Below, piece by piece: positions 41,035-49,356 of a stretch of 64,000 nt of DNA. The stretch is from Lachnospiraceae bacterium (GTDB lineage: Bacteria; Bacillota_A; Clostridia; Lachnospirales; Lachnospiraceae): NCBI GenBank assembly GCA_028694115.1, contig JAQUUB010000012.1:1-64000 (forward strand). Reading direction: 5' to 3'. How positions within the stretch are numbered: position 1 is the first letter of the stretch; each line of letters opens with the position of its first letter. A program made the translations under genes and the position numbers. The notes beneath the pieces are model-generated. The model did not search any database, had not been told where the DNA came from, and worked only from the letters and a program-made list of their open reading frames with translations.

Positions 41035-41655
41035 ATGAAGAAGTATTTGAAACTTGTTATCGGTATTGTTGTGTTTTTAGCATTAATAATGGGTACACAA
41101 GCATTATATAATAAAATATCAAATCAATATAAGGTGGATGAAAAATTAGTAACAGATAATGAAAAACAGAATCAAGAGTCATCATTGAGTGAAGAAAAAA
41201 CAGAAACTGAAGAAACAGAAACTGAAGAAACAGAAGCTGATCTTGCGGCTGACTTTACGGTAGTAGATAGTAATGGTGAAGAAAGAACATTAAATTCTTT
41301 TATCGGGAAACCGATTGTACTGAACTTCTGGGCGAGCTGGTGTCCTCCATGTAAAGGTGAATTTCCTGATTTTCAGACAGCATATGAAAAGTATGGTTCA
41401 GATGTAGAATTTGTAATGGTAAATCTTACGGATGGAGTAAGAGAGACAAAGGAAACAGCTGCAGATTATATTGATTCTAATGGATATACACTTCCCATCT
41501 ATTATGATATAGAGCAAAGTGCCTCAAATGCCTATTCAATTTATTCCATTCCTACGACTTATTTTATCGATGCAGATGGAAAAATAGAAACTTCGGCACA
41601 AGGAGCTATCGATGAGGAAACATTGGAAGAGGGTATCTCGATGATACAAAAATAA
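41035..41655 (+). CDS. TlpA/ResA-like extracytoplasmic thioredoxin
   Basis: A 206-residue protein. Residues 5-25 form a membrane anchor; residues 40-70 are a Glu/Thr-rich linker built from three direct repeats of about 15 nt coding for ETETE. Residues 72-206 are a redoxin domain with FWASWCPPCKGEF. The WCPPC site is typical of reductive TlpA/ResA proteins receiving electrons from CcdA, which is encoded just upstream. Likely targets are outer-surface disulfides or apocytochromes; no cytochrome genes are nearby. Confidence 0.9.
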   Translation: MKKYLKLVIGIVVFLALIMGTQALYNKISNQYKVDEKLVTDNEKQNQESSLSEEKTETEETETEETEADLAADFTVVDSNGEERTLNSFIGKPIVLNFWASWCPPCKGEFPDFQTAYEKYGSDVEFVMVNLTDGVRETKETAADYIDSNGYTLPIYYDIEQSASNAYSIYSIPTTYFIDADGKIETSAQGAIDEETLEEGISMIQK

Positions 41656-41678
41656 TTTATTTTTTATAGGAAAACGAC

Positions 41679-41714
41679 AAAAGCGTAAAGCCAGTTATGG
41701 TTTTGCGCTTTTTA
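41679..41714 (+). terminator. Terminator after the TlpA-like gene
   Basis: AAAAGCGTAAAGCC (41679-41692) and GGTTTTGCGCTTTT (41699-41712) pair with G-T wobbles, followed by further T. Confidence 0.85.
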
Positions 41715-41815
41715 TCATTGGAATCGTACTTGATTTATTATTTTCTGGGGAGTAAAATAAAAAAGATTTTAAAGTTACATATCAGTTTATCTATCGTAAA
41801 GCAGATGGGAATAAA

Positions 41816-42118
41816 ATGAATAAAAATAAATTTAGAAATCAATTTGCCATATTTCTCGCTATATTACTCACGTTTCTAGTGCTGTATTTTATTTCTTTTG
41901 AGTCAACACATTTCATTCATAATTGTACGGGAGAAGATTGCCCAATTTGTCATGAAATGTTGATTGCTGAATCTATGATAAGGCTTGTTAGCCTATCGGT
42001 CATAACAATATCTCTCATTTTCTTTTTTGCAGTTTCCTACCGGAAGAATGAATCTGTTTTTTTTCTCTGTCATATCCAAAGAAATTTAATTATCGATAAG
42101 GTAAGAATGGACGATTGA
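41816..42118 (+). CDS. Small membrane protein with CxxxxCxxC motif, zinc-operon associated
   Basis: A 100-residue protein with two hydrophobic segments (about residues 10-28 and 58-76). Between them lies HFIHNCTGEDCPICHEM, a compact His/Cys cluster facing outside that could bind zinc. It directly precedes the zinc ABC transporter genes and probably belongs to the same operon. I do not know a characterised homolog. AGATGGGA precedes the start. Confidence 0.65.
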   Translation: MNKNKFRNQFAIFLAILLTFLVLYFISFESTHFIHNCTGEDCPICHEMLIAESMIRLVSLSVITISLIFFFAVSYRKNESVFFLCHIQRNLIIDKVRMDD

Positions 42119-42194
42119 ATTACATTTTGAAGTGGTGATTTGGACTATTTATCCGTAAAACTATTTTAAATTGTAATTTGGAGGACTATTCAAA

Positions 42195-43166
42195 ATGAAA
42201 AAAATTAATAAAATGGTATTAGCTGGGGCTGTTCTATGTATGACAGTCTTAGTTGGTTGTGCAAAAGAAAGAACTACTAGTTTAGAAAAGCAAGAAACGA
42301 ATCAAAAAATTAATGTTGTTGCAACTATATTCCCAGAATATGATTTCTTGCGTCAGATTGCTGGAGACAAGATTAATCTTACTATGTTACTGACACCAGG
42401 TGCTGAAAGCCATAGTTTCGAACCAACACCACAGAATGTAAAAAATGTTAATAATGCAGACTTATTTGTTTATGTGGGTGGAGATTCCGATGCCTGGGTA
42501 GAATCAATTCTTGATTCTACAGCAGAAAATTCTATGAAGGTCATTACACTTATGGACTGTGTAGAAGTAGTGGAGGAAGAAACTGTTGAGGGTATGACTC
42601 CAGAAGAGGAGGAAGAAGGAAAGGTCGAGACAGAGCCTGAATATGATGAGCATGTATGGACTTCTCCTAGAAATGCACAACTTATTGTACAGAAATTATG
42701 TAATGCACTTTCAGAGGTTGATCCAGAGAATGCAAAAGTATATCAGCAAAATACCACGGATTATATTAAAAAACTGGAACAATTAGATCAAAGTTTTCAA
42801 GATGTTGTTAATCACTCTGTAAGAAAAGAAATTATAGTAGGAGATCGGTTTCCGTTTCGCTATTTTGCAGATGCATACGGTCTAACCTATTATGCGGCAT
42901 TTCCGGGATGTGCAGCCGATGCGGAGCCAAGTGCACAGACAATTGCTTTTCTTACGGATAAGGTAAAAGAAGATAAGATTCCGGTTGTTTTTCATATCGA
43001 GTTATCAAATGAAAAAGTATGTAATTCTATATGTGAAGCATCAGGAGCAAAGAGCGAACTTCTAAATGCAGTACACAATATAAGTAAAGAGGATTTTGAG
43101 AGTGGAGTTACTTATCTTGAACTAATGCAAAAAAATGTGGAAGTTTTAAAGGAGGCATTGAACTAG
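42195..43166 (+). CDS. znuA: Zinc ABC transporter substrate-binding lipoprotein
   Basis: A 323-residue lipoprotein. VLVGC at the end of the signal peptide is the lipobox. The cluster A-I fold shows PEYDFLRQIAGDKINLTMLL, metal ligand His in ESHSFEPTP, second His in DEHVWTSP and a third in FHIELSNE. ZnuA/AdcA proteins usually have a His-rich loop before the second histidine; here the loop (about residues 130-148) is Glu-rich instead and has no His. RBS TTGGAGG. It captures zinc (or manganese) outside and passes it to the permease encoded downstream. Confidence 0.9.
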   Translation: MKKINKMVLAGAVLCMTVLVGCAKERTTSLEKQETNQKINVVATIFPEYDFLRQIAGDKINLTMLLTPGAESHSFEPTPQNVKNVNNADLFVYVGGDSDAWVESILDSTAENSMKVITLMDCVEVVEEETVEGMTPEEEEEGKVETEPEYDEHVWTSPRNAQLIVQKLCNALSEVDPENAKVYQQNTTDYIKKLEQLDQSFQDVVNHSVRKEIIVGDRFPFRYFADAYGLTYYAAFPGCAADAEPSAQTIAFLTDKVKEDKIPVVFHIELSNEKVCNSICEASGAKSELLNAVHNISKEDFESGVTYLELMQKNVEVLKEALN

Positions 43167-43167
43167 T

Positions 43168-43878
43168 ATGAGCCTATTATCCTGTCAGAATCTCTCTTTC
43201 TCCTATGATGGCAGAGAAGTTTTATCTGAAATTAATTTTTCGGTTGAACAGGGAGATTATCTATGTATTGTTGGTGAAAATGGAGCTGGAAAAAGTACTC
43301 TGATCAAAGGACTTTTGAATTTGAAAGAACCATCTAAGGGTCAGATTCTGACAGGAGATGGGTTAAAACAGAATGAAATCGGATACCTGCCACAACAAAC
43401 GCAAATTCAAAAAGACTTTCCGGCAAGTGTCTATGAGGTTGTTGTATCAGGAAGACTAAACAACCTGAAATACAGAATATTTTATAACAAGGAAGATAAG
43501 AGAATAGCATTAGAGAAGATGGAAAAGCTAGGTATTCTACCTCTCAAAAACTGTTGTTACAGAGAATTATCAGGAGGACAACAACAAAGGGTACTTTTAG
43601 CAAGAGCCTTACTTGCAACTAGAAAGCTTTTACTATTAGATGAACCAATTACTGGTCTTGATCCTATCATGTCGCAGGAATTTTATCGTATCATTAGAGA
43701 AATAAATCAAAAGGATAGGATTACGGTAGTGATGGTATCGCATGATGTGAAAGGGGTAATTAGTGAAACTTCTCATATTCTTCACGTTGATCAGAAACAA
43801 CGGTTTTTTGGTACATCTTCAGAATATCAGAACAGTCCATTAGGAAAATATTTTCTGGAAGGGGGTAGACAAAATTGA
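43168..43878 (+). CDS. znuC: Zinc ABC transporter ATP-binding protein
   Basis: A 236-residue ABC ATPase with Walker A GENGAGKST, signature LSGGQQQR and Walker B LLLLDEPITGLDP. It lies 1 bp after the substrate-binding protein gene and overlaps the permease gene. Its sequence type matches the metal (ZnuC/AdcC) subfamily. Confidence 0.92.
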   Translation: MSLLSCQNLSFSYDGREVLSEINFSVEQGDYLCIVGENGAGKSTLIKGLLNLKEPSKGQILTGDGLKQNEIGYLPQQTQIQKDFPASVYEVVVSGRLNNLKYRIFYNKEDKRIALEKMEKLGILPLKNCCYRELSGGQQQRVLLARALLATRKLLLLDEPITGLDPIMSQEFYRIIREINQKDRITVVMVSHDVKGVISETSHILHVDQKQRFFGTSSEYQNSPLGKYFLEGGRQN

Positions 43879-44702
43879 TTAAAACAATATTAGAGATGTT
43901 TACCTATCCATTTATGCGAAATGCAATTGTAGTCGGTATATTAGTTGCACTATGTTCTGCATTGTTAGGAAGTAGTCTTGTTTTAAAAAGGTTTTCAATG
44001 ATAGGTGATGGACTATCTCATGCAGGATTTGCTGCGCTTGCAGTTGCCTATGCAATGAACCTGGCACCCCTGGTTGTAGCAATTCCAATCTGTGTGTTAG
44101 CAGCTTTTTTATTGCTTCGCATGAATGAAAATAGTAAAATAAAAGGGGATGCTGCAACTGCACTTATGTGTAGTGGTTCTCTTGCAATCGGTGTCATGAC
44201 AGTATCATTAACAACTGGTATGAATACAGATGTTTGTAATTATATGTTTGGCAGTATTTTAGCAATGAGCAAATTGGATGTAACGATTTCCTTAGTTCTA
44301 TCAATAACTGTTATTTTCTTGTTTGTTATTTTCTATACACGAATTTTCGCTGTTACATTTGATGAGACATTTTCAAAAGCTACAGGGGTGAAAAGTGATC
44401 TTTATAATATGATAATAGCAATACTGACAGCGGTTACGGTAGTCCTTGGCATGCGTATGATGGGAACATTACTGATTTCAAGTTTGATTGTATTTCCATC
44501 ACTTAGTGCTATGAGAGTTTGTAAAAGATTTAAAAGTGTAATCATCACTTCAGTATTACTATCAATGGGATGTTTTTGCTCTGGAATTTATATTTCCTAT
44601 GTTTATTCAACTCCTACAGGGGCAAGTATTGTAATGGCTAATATTTTTATATTTATCATTCTCTTTCTGATAGAAAAAATAAGAGAGAAGGTTCCTAGAT
44701 GA
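43875..44702 (+). CDS. znuB: Zinc ABC transporter permease
   Basis: A 275-residue permease of the ABC-3 family with about eight hydrophobic segments and the GDGLSHAGFAALA motif. TTG 43875 overlaps the previous stop as TTGA, with GGAAGGGGG upstream. It forms the membrane channel with the ATPase and lipoprotein encoded just before it. Confidence 0.92.
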   Translation: MIKTILEMFTYPFMRNAIVVGILVALCSALLGSSLVLKRFSMIGDGLSHAGFAALAVAYAMNLAPLVVAIPICVLAAFLLLRMNENSKIKGDAATALMCSGSLAIGVMTVSLTTGMNTDVCNYMFGSILAMSKLDVTISLVLSITVIFLFVIFYTRIFAVTFDETFSKATGVKSDLYNMIIAILTAVTVVLGMRMMGTLLISSLIVFPSLSAMRVCKRFKSVIITSVLLSMGCFCSGIYISYVYSTPTGASIVMANIFIFIILFLIEKIREKVPR

Positions 44703-45376
44703 AAATGAATAAAATTGTGGGAATTACAATAACGTTAATGTTATGTATGATAGTAAGTGGTTGTGCAAAAAAACAAGATACAAGAAATAATGCAAAGATG
44801 ACGGTGGCTGAATCGCAAGAAATTGCTAGTTATGATGACTTTGACCAGATGGAAGCATCAAGTATTCAAGATACGGATGAGAATCAAAATGTTATTTCTG
44901 AAAATACAATAAGTAAAAATAGCTCTGTATACAAACCAGTTAACAGCAATGCAATCGTAAAAAAAGAATCCACCTATGATTGTAATCTGGATGCTGATAG
45001 AAAAAATTATGATGGTCATGTGGATATTGTAGTTGGTGATAATTTATATGCAACTCAGATGAATGATTGGTTTATGAATTTCGAACAATATGAAGGAAAA
45101 GTAATTGAAATTGAGGGATACTATATTGGCGATTTCAAACCATATGATTTTATTGGAAGATATGGACCTACTTGTCCTTACTGTCAGGGTGGGTATGTCT
45201 GTTTTGAAATTTTATCAGATGAGGATTTTTCACAGTATGTTACTGCAAAGGATTGGATTAAAGTAACTGGGATATTAAGAGAGGGAAATGATGCATCCAT
45301 AGGTCCATTTTACTATATAGAGGTCTTGGAATTGAATAAAATGAAGGAAGTCGGACAGGATACAGTAACAAATTAA
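44699..45376 (+). CDS. Lipoprotein with a Cys-containing OB-fold-like domain, zinc-operon associated
   Basis: A 225-residue lipoprotein (signal peptide ending IVSGC). Residues 30-105 are a low-complexity linker rich in Asn, Ser and Glu. Residues 110-215 resemble the C-terminal part of the YcgQ/TIGR03943 family: YEGKVIEIEGYYIGDF, then RYGPTCPYCQGGYVCFEI and KDWIKVTGILREG. The CPYC motif may bind zinc. ATG 44699 overlaps the permease stop. TIGR03943 proteins are linked to zinc in Firmicutes, which fits this operon; the exact role is unknown. Confidence 0.75.
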   Translation: MKMNKIVGITITLMLCMIVSGCAKKQDTRNNAKMTVAESQEIASYDDFDQMEASSIQDTDENQNVISENTISKNSSVYKPVNSNAIVKKESTYDCNLDADRKNYDGHVDIVVGDNLYATQMNDWFMNFEQYEGKVIEIEGYYIGDFKPYDFIGRYGPTCPYCQGGYVCFEILSDEDFSQYVTAKDWIKVTGILREGNDASIGPFYYIEVLELNKMKEVGQDTVTN

Positions 45377-45389
45377 AAGGAGGCAGTTT

Positions 45390-46163
45390 ATGAATATAAC
45401 AATTGGAGTATTAATACCATTTATCGGAACAATGTTAGGAGCAGCATGCGTTTTCTTTTTAAAAAAAGATATCAATTCATTTATTCAAAAAGGACTCTTG
45501 GGATTTGCATCTGGTGTTATGGTAGCGGCTTCTGTATGGTCACTTTTGATTCCATCGATTGAGATGTCTGTGGATATGGGAAAACTTTCATTTATTCCGG
45601 CAACGGTAGGGTTTGCATTTGGTATCGCTTTTTTACTTTTAATGGATCGGATCATTCCTCATTTGCATTTAAATAGTGATGAGCCGGAAGGGTTAAGTAG
45701 TTCTTTGAAGAAGACAACGATGCTCGTTTTGGCGGTTACCCTGCATAACATACCAGAGGGAATGGCAGTCGGTGTTGTATTTGCTGGTATTCTTTCTGGA
45801 GATAGCCAGATAACGATGGCAGGGGCATTTGCTTTAGCAATTGGTATTGCAATTCAAAACTTTCCAGAGGGGGCTATTATATCGCTACCGCTTAAGAGTG
45901 AGGGAAATAGTAAGAAAAAATCCTTTTTATATGGAACTTTATCAGGGTGTGTGGAGCCAATTGCTGCTTTTATCACCATATTACTAGCAAAATTAGTAAC
46001 ACCTATTTTACCATATTTATTGGCTTTTGCAGCTGGAGCTATGATTTATGTGGTAGTAGAAGAATTATTACCTGAGGCATCGGAAGGAAAACATAGTAAT
46101 ATCAGTACCATTGGATTTGCAATTGGATTTATGATTATGATGGTCCTTGACGTAACTTTGTAA
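45390..46163 (+). CDS. ZIP-family metal transporter
   Basis: A 257-residue protein with eight hydrophobic segments. VTLHNIPEGMAVGV and IQNFPEGAIISLPL are the two ZIP metal-binding helices. It moves zinc or other divalent metal ions into the cytoplasm without ATP. It ends the zinc operon: small Cys protein, ABC importer, lipoprotein, ZIP. RBS AAAGGAGG lies just upstream. Confidence 0.92.
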   Translation: MNITIGVLIPFIGTMLGAACVFFLKKDINSFIQKGLLGFASGVMVAASVWSLLIPSIEMSVDMGKLSFIPATVGFAFGIAFLLLMDRIIPHLHLNSDEPEGLSSSLKKTTMLVLAVTLHNIPEGMAVGVVFAGILSGDSQITMAGAFALAIGIAIQNFPEGAIISLPLKSEGNSKKKSFLYGTLSGCVEPIAAFITILLAKLVTPILPYLLAFAAGAMIYVVVEELLPEASEGKHSNISTIGFAIGFMIMMVLDVTL

Positions 46164-46225
46164 GGCGGGGACGGTTCTCAGTTATGAAAATAGGGTAGCG
46201 GGACGGTTCTCAGATTAGAATATGG
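46161..46225 (+). repeat. GGGACGGTTCTC repeat element, copy 2
   Basis: Begins at the TAA stop of the ZIP gene: GCGGGGACGGTTCTCAG, TTATGAA, a variable stretch, then a second full unit GCGGGACGGTTCTCAG at 46198-46213 and TAGAATATG. The two units are 32 bp apart. It matches copy 1 at 27181 in order and in the flanking stop codon. Confidence 0.75.
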
Positions 46226-46258
46226 ATAGTAGCCTTTGCATAGGGTTACTATTATTGT
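46226..46258 (+). terminator. Hairpin after repeat copy 2
   Basis: ATAGTAGCC (46226-46234) and GGTTACTAT (46244-46252) pair with one wobble, followed by TATTG. As with copy 1, a hairpin follows the repeat at once; it is likely the terminator of the zinc operon. Confidence 0.6.
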
Positions 46259-46320
46259 ACATACTAGGAATGTGTAAGCAAACAGTAATTATGCTTAAGT
46301 AACAGGAATGGAGATGTATA

Positions 46321-46467
46321 ATGGATAAGAAGAAACAGGAAAATGAGAATCAGCAAAGAAGCCTCGATAAGTATAATAGCATTACGCAAAAGTGTACGCC
46401 TGAAAATCAGAATCAAACCCATAATTCTAGAAGAGAGGGTATTAATCCTATTAACCAAAAAAGATAA
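46321..46467 (+). CDS. Small hydrophilic protein, 48 residues
   Basis: ATG 46321 has GGAG about 9 bp upstream and opens 48 codons rich in Asn, Gln and Lys, ending NQTHNSRREGINPINQKR. There is no membrane segment or cysteine pair. Short basic-hydrophilic proteins of this look occur widely in Clostridia without known function. A strong hairpin directly follows the stop. An overlapping frame (46343-46537) runs through the terminator and is not credible. Confidence 0.5.
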   Translation: MDKKKQENENQQRSLDKYNSITQKCTPENQNQTHNSRREGINPINQKR

Positions 46468-46484
46468 AGCATCCCATGAGGGAG

Positions 46485-46512
46485 AAAAGCATCCCATGAG
46501 GGGTGCTTTTAA
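46485..46512 (+). terminator. Terminator with duplicated left arm
   Basis: AAAAGCATCCC (46485-46495) pairs with GGGGTGCTTTT (46500-46510). The 17-bp segment AAAGCATCCCATGAGGG occurs at 46466-46482 and again at 46486-46502, so the left part of the hairpin is tandemly duplicated. Confidence 0.8.
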
Positions 46513-46572
46513 ATTGTTGATTTCTATTGACAAATAAAATTGAGTAAAATATAGTTAATGTTGTACTTAATG

Positions 46573-46616
46573 AACACTTAAATTTAATAAATATTGATTA
46601 AATTTAAGTGTTTTGC
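46573..46616. terminator. AT-rich 16-bp perfect hairpin
   Basis: AACACTTAAATTTAAT (46573-46588) and ATTAAATTTAAGTGTT (46597-46612) flank an 8-nt loop and run into TTTGCATTT. It is a second terminator or a structured leader before the mannosidase gene. Confidence 0.65.
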
Positions 46617-46679
46617 ATTTGTTATATTTTAGAAATGAAGTTTAGTTGAATAAAAAAGCATATTCAATGATTAAGTGAT

Positions 46680-46718
46680 AATCATGCAAAAGCATGATTT
46701 TGCATGATTGCAGCATGC
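46680..46718. promoter_or_regulatory. Candidate operator of the GH2 gene, repeated GCATGATT
   Basis: AATCATGC (46680-46687), AAAA, GCATGATT (46692-46699) is a perfect dyad. GCATGATT recurs at 46702-46709 and GCATGC at 46713-46718, just before the ribosome site. Repressor control by sugar is a natural guess, but the regulator is not in view. Confidence 0.5.
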
Positions 46719-46732
46719 AGATAGGTGTAAGA

Positions 46733-49189
46733 ATGAAAAAACTAGATTTGTGTGGCAACTGGTTTATGAACAAAAGAGGAGAAGTAGATCAAACGGAAGC
46801 AAAAATACCGGGTTCTGTTATGTCTTCTTTATTACGTGCAGGGAAAATAGAAGATCCCTTTTATCGTATGAATGAATATGATGCGAATCAGCTTTTTTAT
46901 AACGATTATGAGTTTGTAAAAAAGTTTGAGGTAGGAGAATTATTTTTACAAGAGAAACGGATTGAGCTTGTTTGTGAAGGTCTTGATACGCTATGTGAAT
47001 TATACATAAACCAAAAAAAGATAGCAGATACCGATAATATGCATTGTATATGGGTATTTGATCTAAAGGATTATTTGACTGTGGGAGAGAATGAAATTAA
47101 AGTTCTTTGCAAGTCGGTACATGAGTATAAAGACCATGTTGTTGATCCAGAGGGAAAAGAAATCACATTTGCGGCCTGCGGATGTATGAAAGGGAATCAG
47201 TATATTCGAAAACCACACTGTATGTTTGGATGGGATTGGGGCGCTGGAATTCCTGACGCAGGTATTTGGAAAGATATTTATGTAAGGTCCTATAGCAATG
47301 GTAGAATTGATGATGTTATTTTCACGCAAATTCATGAAACAAATAAGGTAACACTTGAAATGGAAGTGATGCTTGAAAATTCTGGGCCGATGGAGAAGAA
47401 AGTAATAGCAGTACTTTTAGGCCCCGATGGAAAGAAATTTACTGCGGTGGGAAAAACGGATGCGGAACGCGCCAATTTAAAAATTGAAGTGGAACAGCCA
47501 ATGCTATGGTGGCCTAATGAATTGGGTGAACAGCCATTATATAAGTGCAAAATTTTTGCATGTGAAGAAGAAAAGGAATACACAATCGGACTTCGTACAT
47601 TAGAAGTAAGTCAGGAGAAGGACGAGTGGGGAAGCGATTTTTGCTTTAAAGTAAATGGTGTAAAGATATTTTCTATGGGTGCAGATTATATACCAGAAGA
47701 TACTATTTATTCGCATATATCAAGAGAAAGAATTGATTATTTATTAAAATCTTGTAAGCGCGCGCACTTTAATACGCTCCGAGTATGGGGAGGCGGCTAC
47801 TATCCTTCTGATGACTTCTATGAGCTTTGTGATCAATATGGATTTATTGTATGGCAGGATTTTATGTTTGCATGCAATATCTATAATGTTACAGATGAAT
47901 TCGTGAAAGCAGTTTGTCATGAAGTAAAAGATAATGTGAAACGTCTAAGACATCACGCTTCGTTAGGTATGTGGTGTGGGAATAATGAAATTGAAGAAGG
48001 CTGGCATCACTGGGAATCTATGATGTATCATTCTGATTTGTTAAAACAAGATTATTTGAAGTTATTTGAAGATATCTTACCAAAGGTTTTACGAGAAGTT
48101 GATAAACAGACCTTTTATTGGCCGTCCTCCCCATCAAGCTTGGGTGGATTTGTTGATCCGGATAATGAAAATGTAGGGGACACCCATTATTGGGATGTTT
48201 GGCATGGACTCAAACCATTCACAGATTATAGAAAACACTATTTTCGTTTCTGTTCTGAATTTGGATTTCAATCATTCCCCTCGATAAAAACAGTAGAGAG
48301 TTTTACAGAGGAAGAAGATAGAAATATATTTTCAGAAGTAATGGAAAGTCATCAAAAAAATGATGCAGCGAATGGAAAAATGCTTTATTATCTTTCAGAA
48401 AACTTCCTATATCCTAAAGATTTTAAGAGTCTCCTTTATGTGACTCAGATACTCCAGGGAATTGCAATTAAGGCAGGGGTTGAGCATTGGAGAAGACACA
48501 GAGGAAGATGTATGGGAGCGTTATATTGGCAGCTAAACGATAGTTGGCCAGTTGCTTCCTGGGCAAGTATTGATTATTATGGCAGGTGGAAAGCGCTTCA
48601 CTATATGGCAGAAGATTTCTTCGCACCGGTTGCCGGATCGATTGAAAGAACAGGTCAAACAGTAAAAGTATTTGTTCAAAATGAATCAAAGATAAGTAGA
48701 AAATGCAATGCTACGGTAAGAGTAAAAACATTTGACTTTGAGATATTGAAGGAAATCAGCTTCCAAAAGGAGGTGCAAGCTTTTTCTGTTTGTGAGCTAG
48801 GTGGAGATGATTTCACAAGCATAATAAAAGGAAAAGAAACACAGGTGTTTTTAGAAGCAGTGTTTACGGATGATTCTGGAAGGAAGACAATAGAGGTAGA
48901 AACATTTGTGCCCTTTAAACATCTAAAATTAAAAAATATTGAAATTACAACATCTGTAGTTGAAAAGGAAGATTGCTTTGAAATAAGTGTAAAGTCAAAG
49001 GGTTTTGCAGCTTTTGTTGAAATTGATTTACAACATAATGATGGTATTTTTAGTGATAATTATTTCTATTTGACAGACCAAGAGGAAAAGAAAGTACAGC
49101 TATATAAAAGCGATTTATCGAAACCAATCAATAATATACAAGAATTACAGAAAGAGATTACAATTCGTTCGCTAGCAGAGACTTATTAA
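46733..49189 (+). CDS. Glycoside hydrolase family 2, beta-mannosidase-like
   Basis: An 818-residue cytoplasmic enzyme without signal peptide. The N-terminal sugar-binding domain (about 1-180) includes WDWGAGIPDAGIWK, a beta-mannosidase marker. The barrel (about 270-600) has acid/base E419 in WCGNNEIEEGW and nucleophile E509 in FCSEFGFQSFPS. The start ATG 46733 has AGGTG at 46723. Cytoplasmic beta-mannosidases act on imported mannooligosaccharides; no transporter is adjacent. Another GH2 activity is possible. Confidence 0.88.
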   Translation: MKKLDLCGNWFMNKRGEVDQTEAKIPGSVMSSLLRAGKIEDPFYRMNEYDANQLFYNDYEFVKKFEVGELFLQEKRIELVCEGLDTLCELYINQKKIADTDNMHCIWVFDLKDYLTVGENEIKVLCKSVHEYKDHVVDPEGKEITFAACGCMKGNQYIRKPHCMFGWDWGAGIPDAGIWKDIYVRSYSNGRIDDVIFTQIHETNKVTLEMEVMLENSGPMEKKVIAVLLGPDGKKFTAVGKTDAERANLKIEVEQPMLWWPNELGEQPLYKCKIFACEEEKEYTIGLRTLEVSQEKDEWGSDFCFKVNGVKIFSMGADYIPEDTIYSHISRERIDYLLKSCKRAHFNTLRVWGGGYYPSDDFYELCDQYGFIVWQDFMFACNIYNVTDEFVKAVCHEVKDNVKRLRHHASLGMWCGNNEIEEGWHHWESMMYHSDLLKQDYLKLFEDILPKVLREVDKQTFYWPSSPSSLGGFVDPDNENVGDTHYWDVWHGLKPFTDYRKHYFRFCSEFGFQSFPSIKTVESFTEEEDRNIFSEVMESHQKNDAANGKMLYYLSENFLYPKDFKSLLYVTQILQGIAIKAGVEHWRRHRGRCMGALYWQLNDSWPVASWASIDYYGRWKALHYMAEDFFAPVAGSIERTGQTVKVFVQNESKISRKCNATVRVKTFDFEILKEISFQKEVQAFSVCELGGDDFTSIIKGKETQVFLEAVFTDDSGRKTIEVETFVPFKHLKLKNIEITTSVVEKEDCFEISVKSKGFAAFVEIDLQHNDGIFSDNYFYLTDQEEKKVQLYKSDLSKPINNIQELQKEITIRSLAETY

Positions 49190-49210
49190 TGTGAGAATGA
49201 TCTGCCCAGA

Positions 49211-49245
49211 ATCACCATAGATAGGAGACTATTTATGGTGATTTA
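49211..49245 (+). terminator. Terminator after the GH2 gene
   Basis: ATCACCATA and TATGGTGAT pair outside, ATAG and CTAT inside, around GAGA, followed by TTTAT. Confidence 0.75.
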
Positions 49246-49356
49246 TAATCTCCTATTACTGTACAATAGAAACCTCAAATGATATACTAAAAAAAGTAAA
49301 AAAACTTATGATAAATTAAGCAAATTAAGGCACTTGTATAGGATGAGGGTGAGGGA

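Noticed and set aside
41720..42194. Zur operator for the zinc operon
   Set aside because: I looked for a Zur/Fur-type dyad upstream of 41816 and 42195; fragments such as AAATTGTAAT exist but no convincing symmetric box.
46343..46537. 64-codon frame overlapping the small hydrophilic protein
   Set aside because: It runs through both copies of the terminator arm and has no ribosome site; the frame at 46321-46467 is better placed and ends before the terminator.
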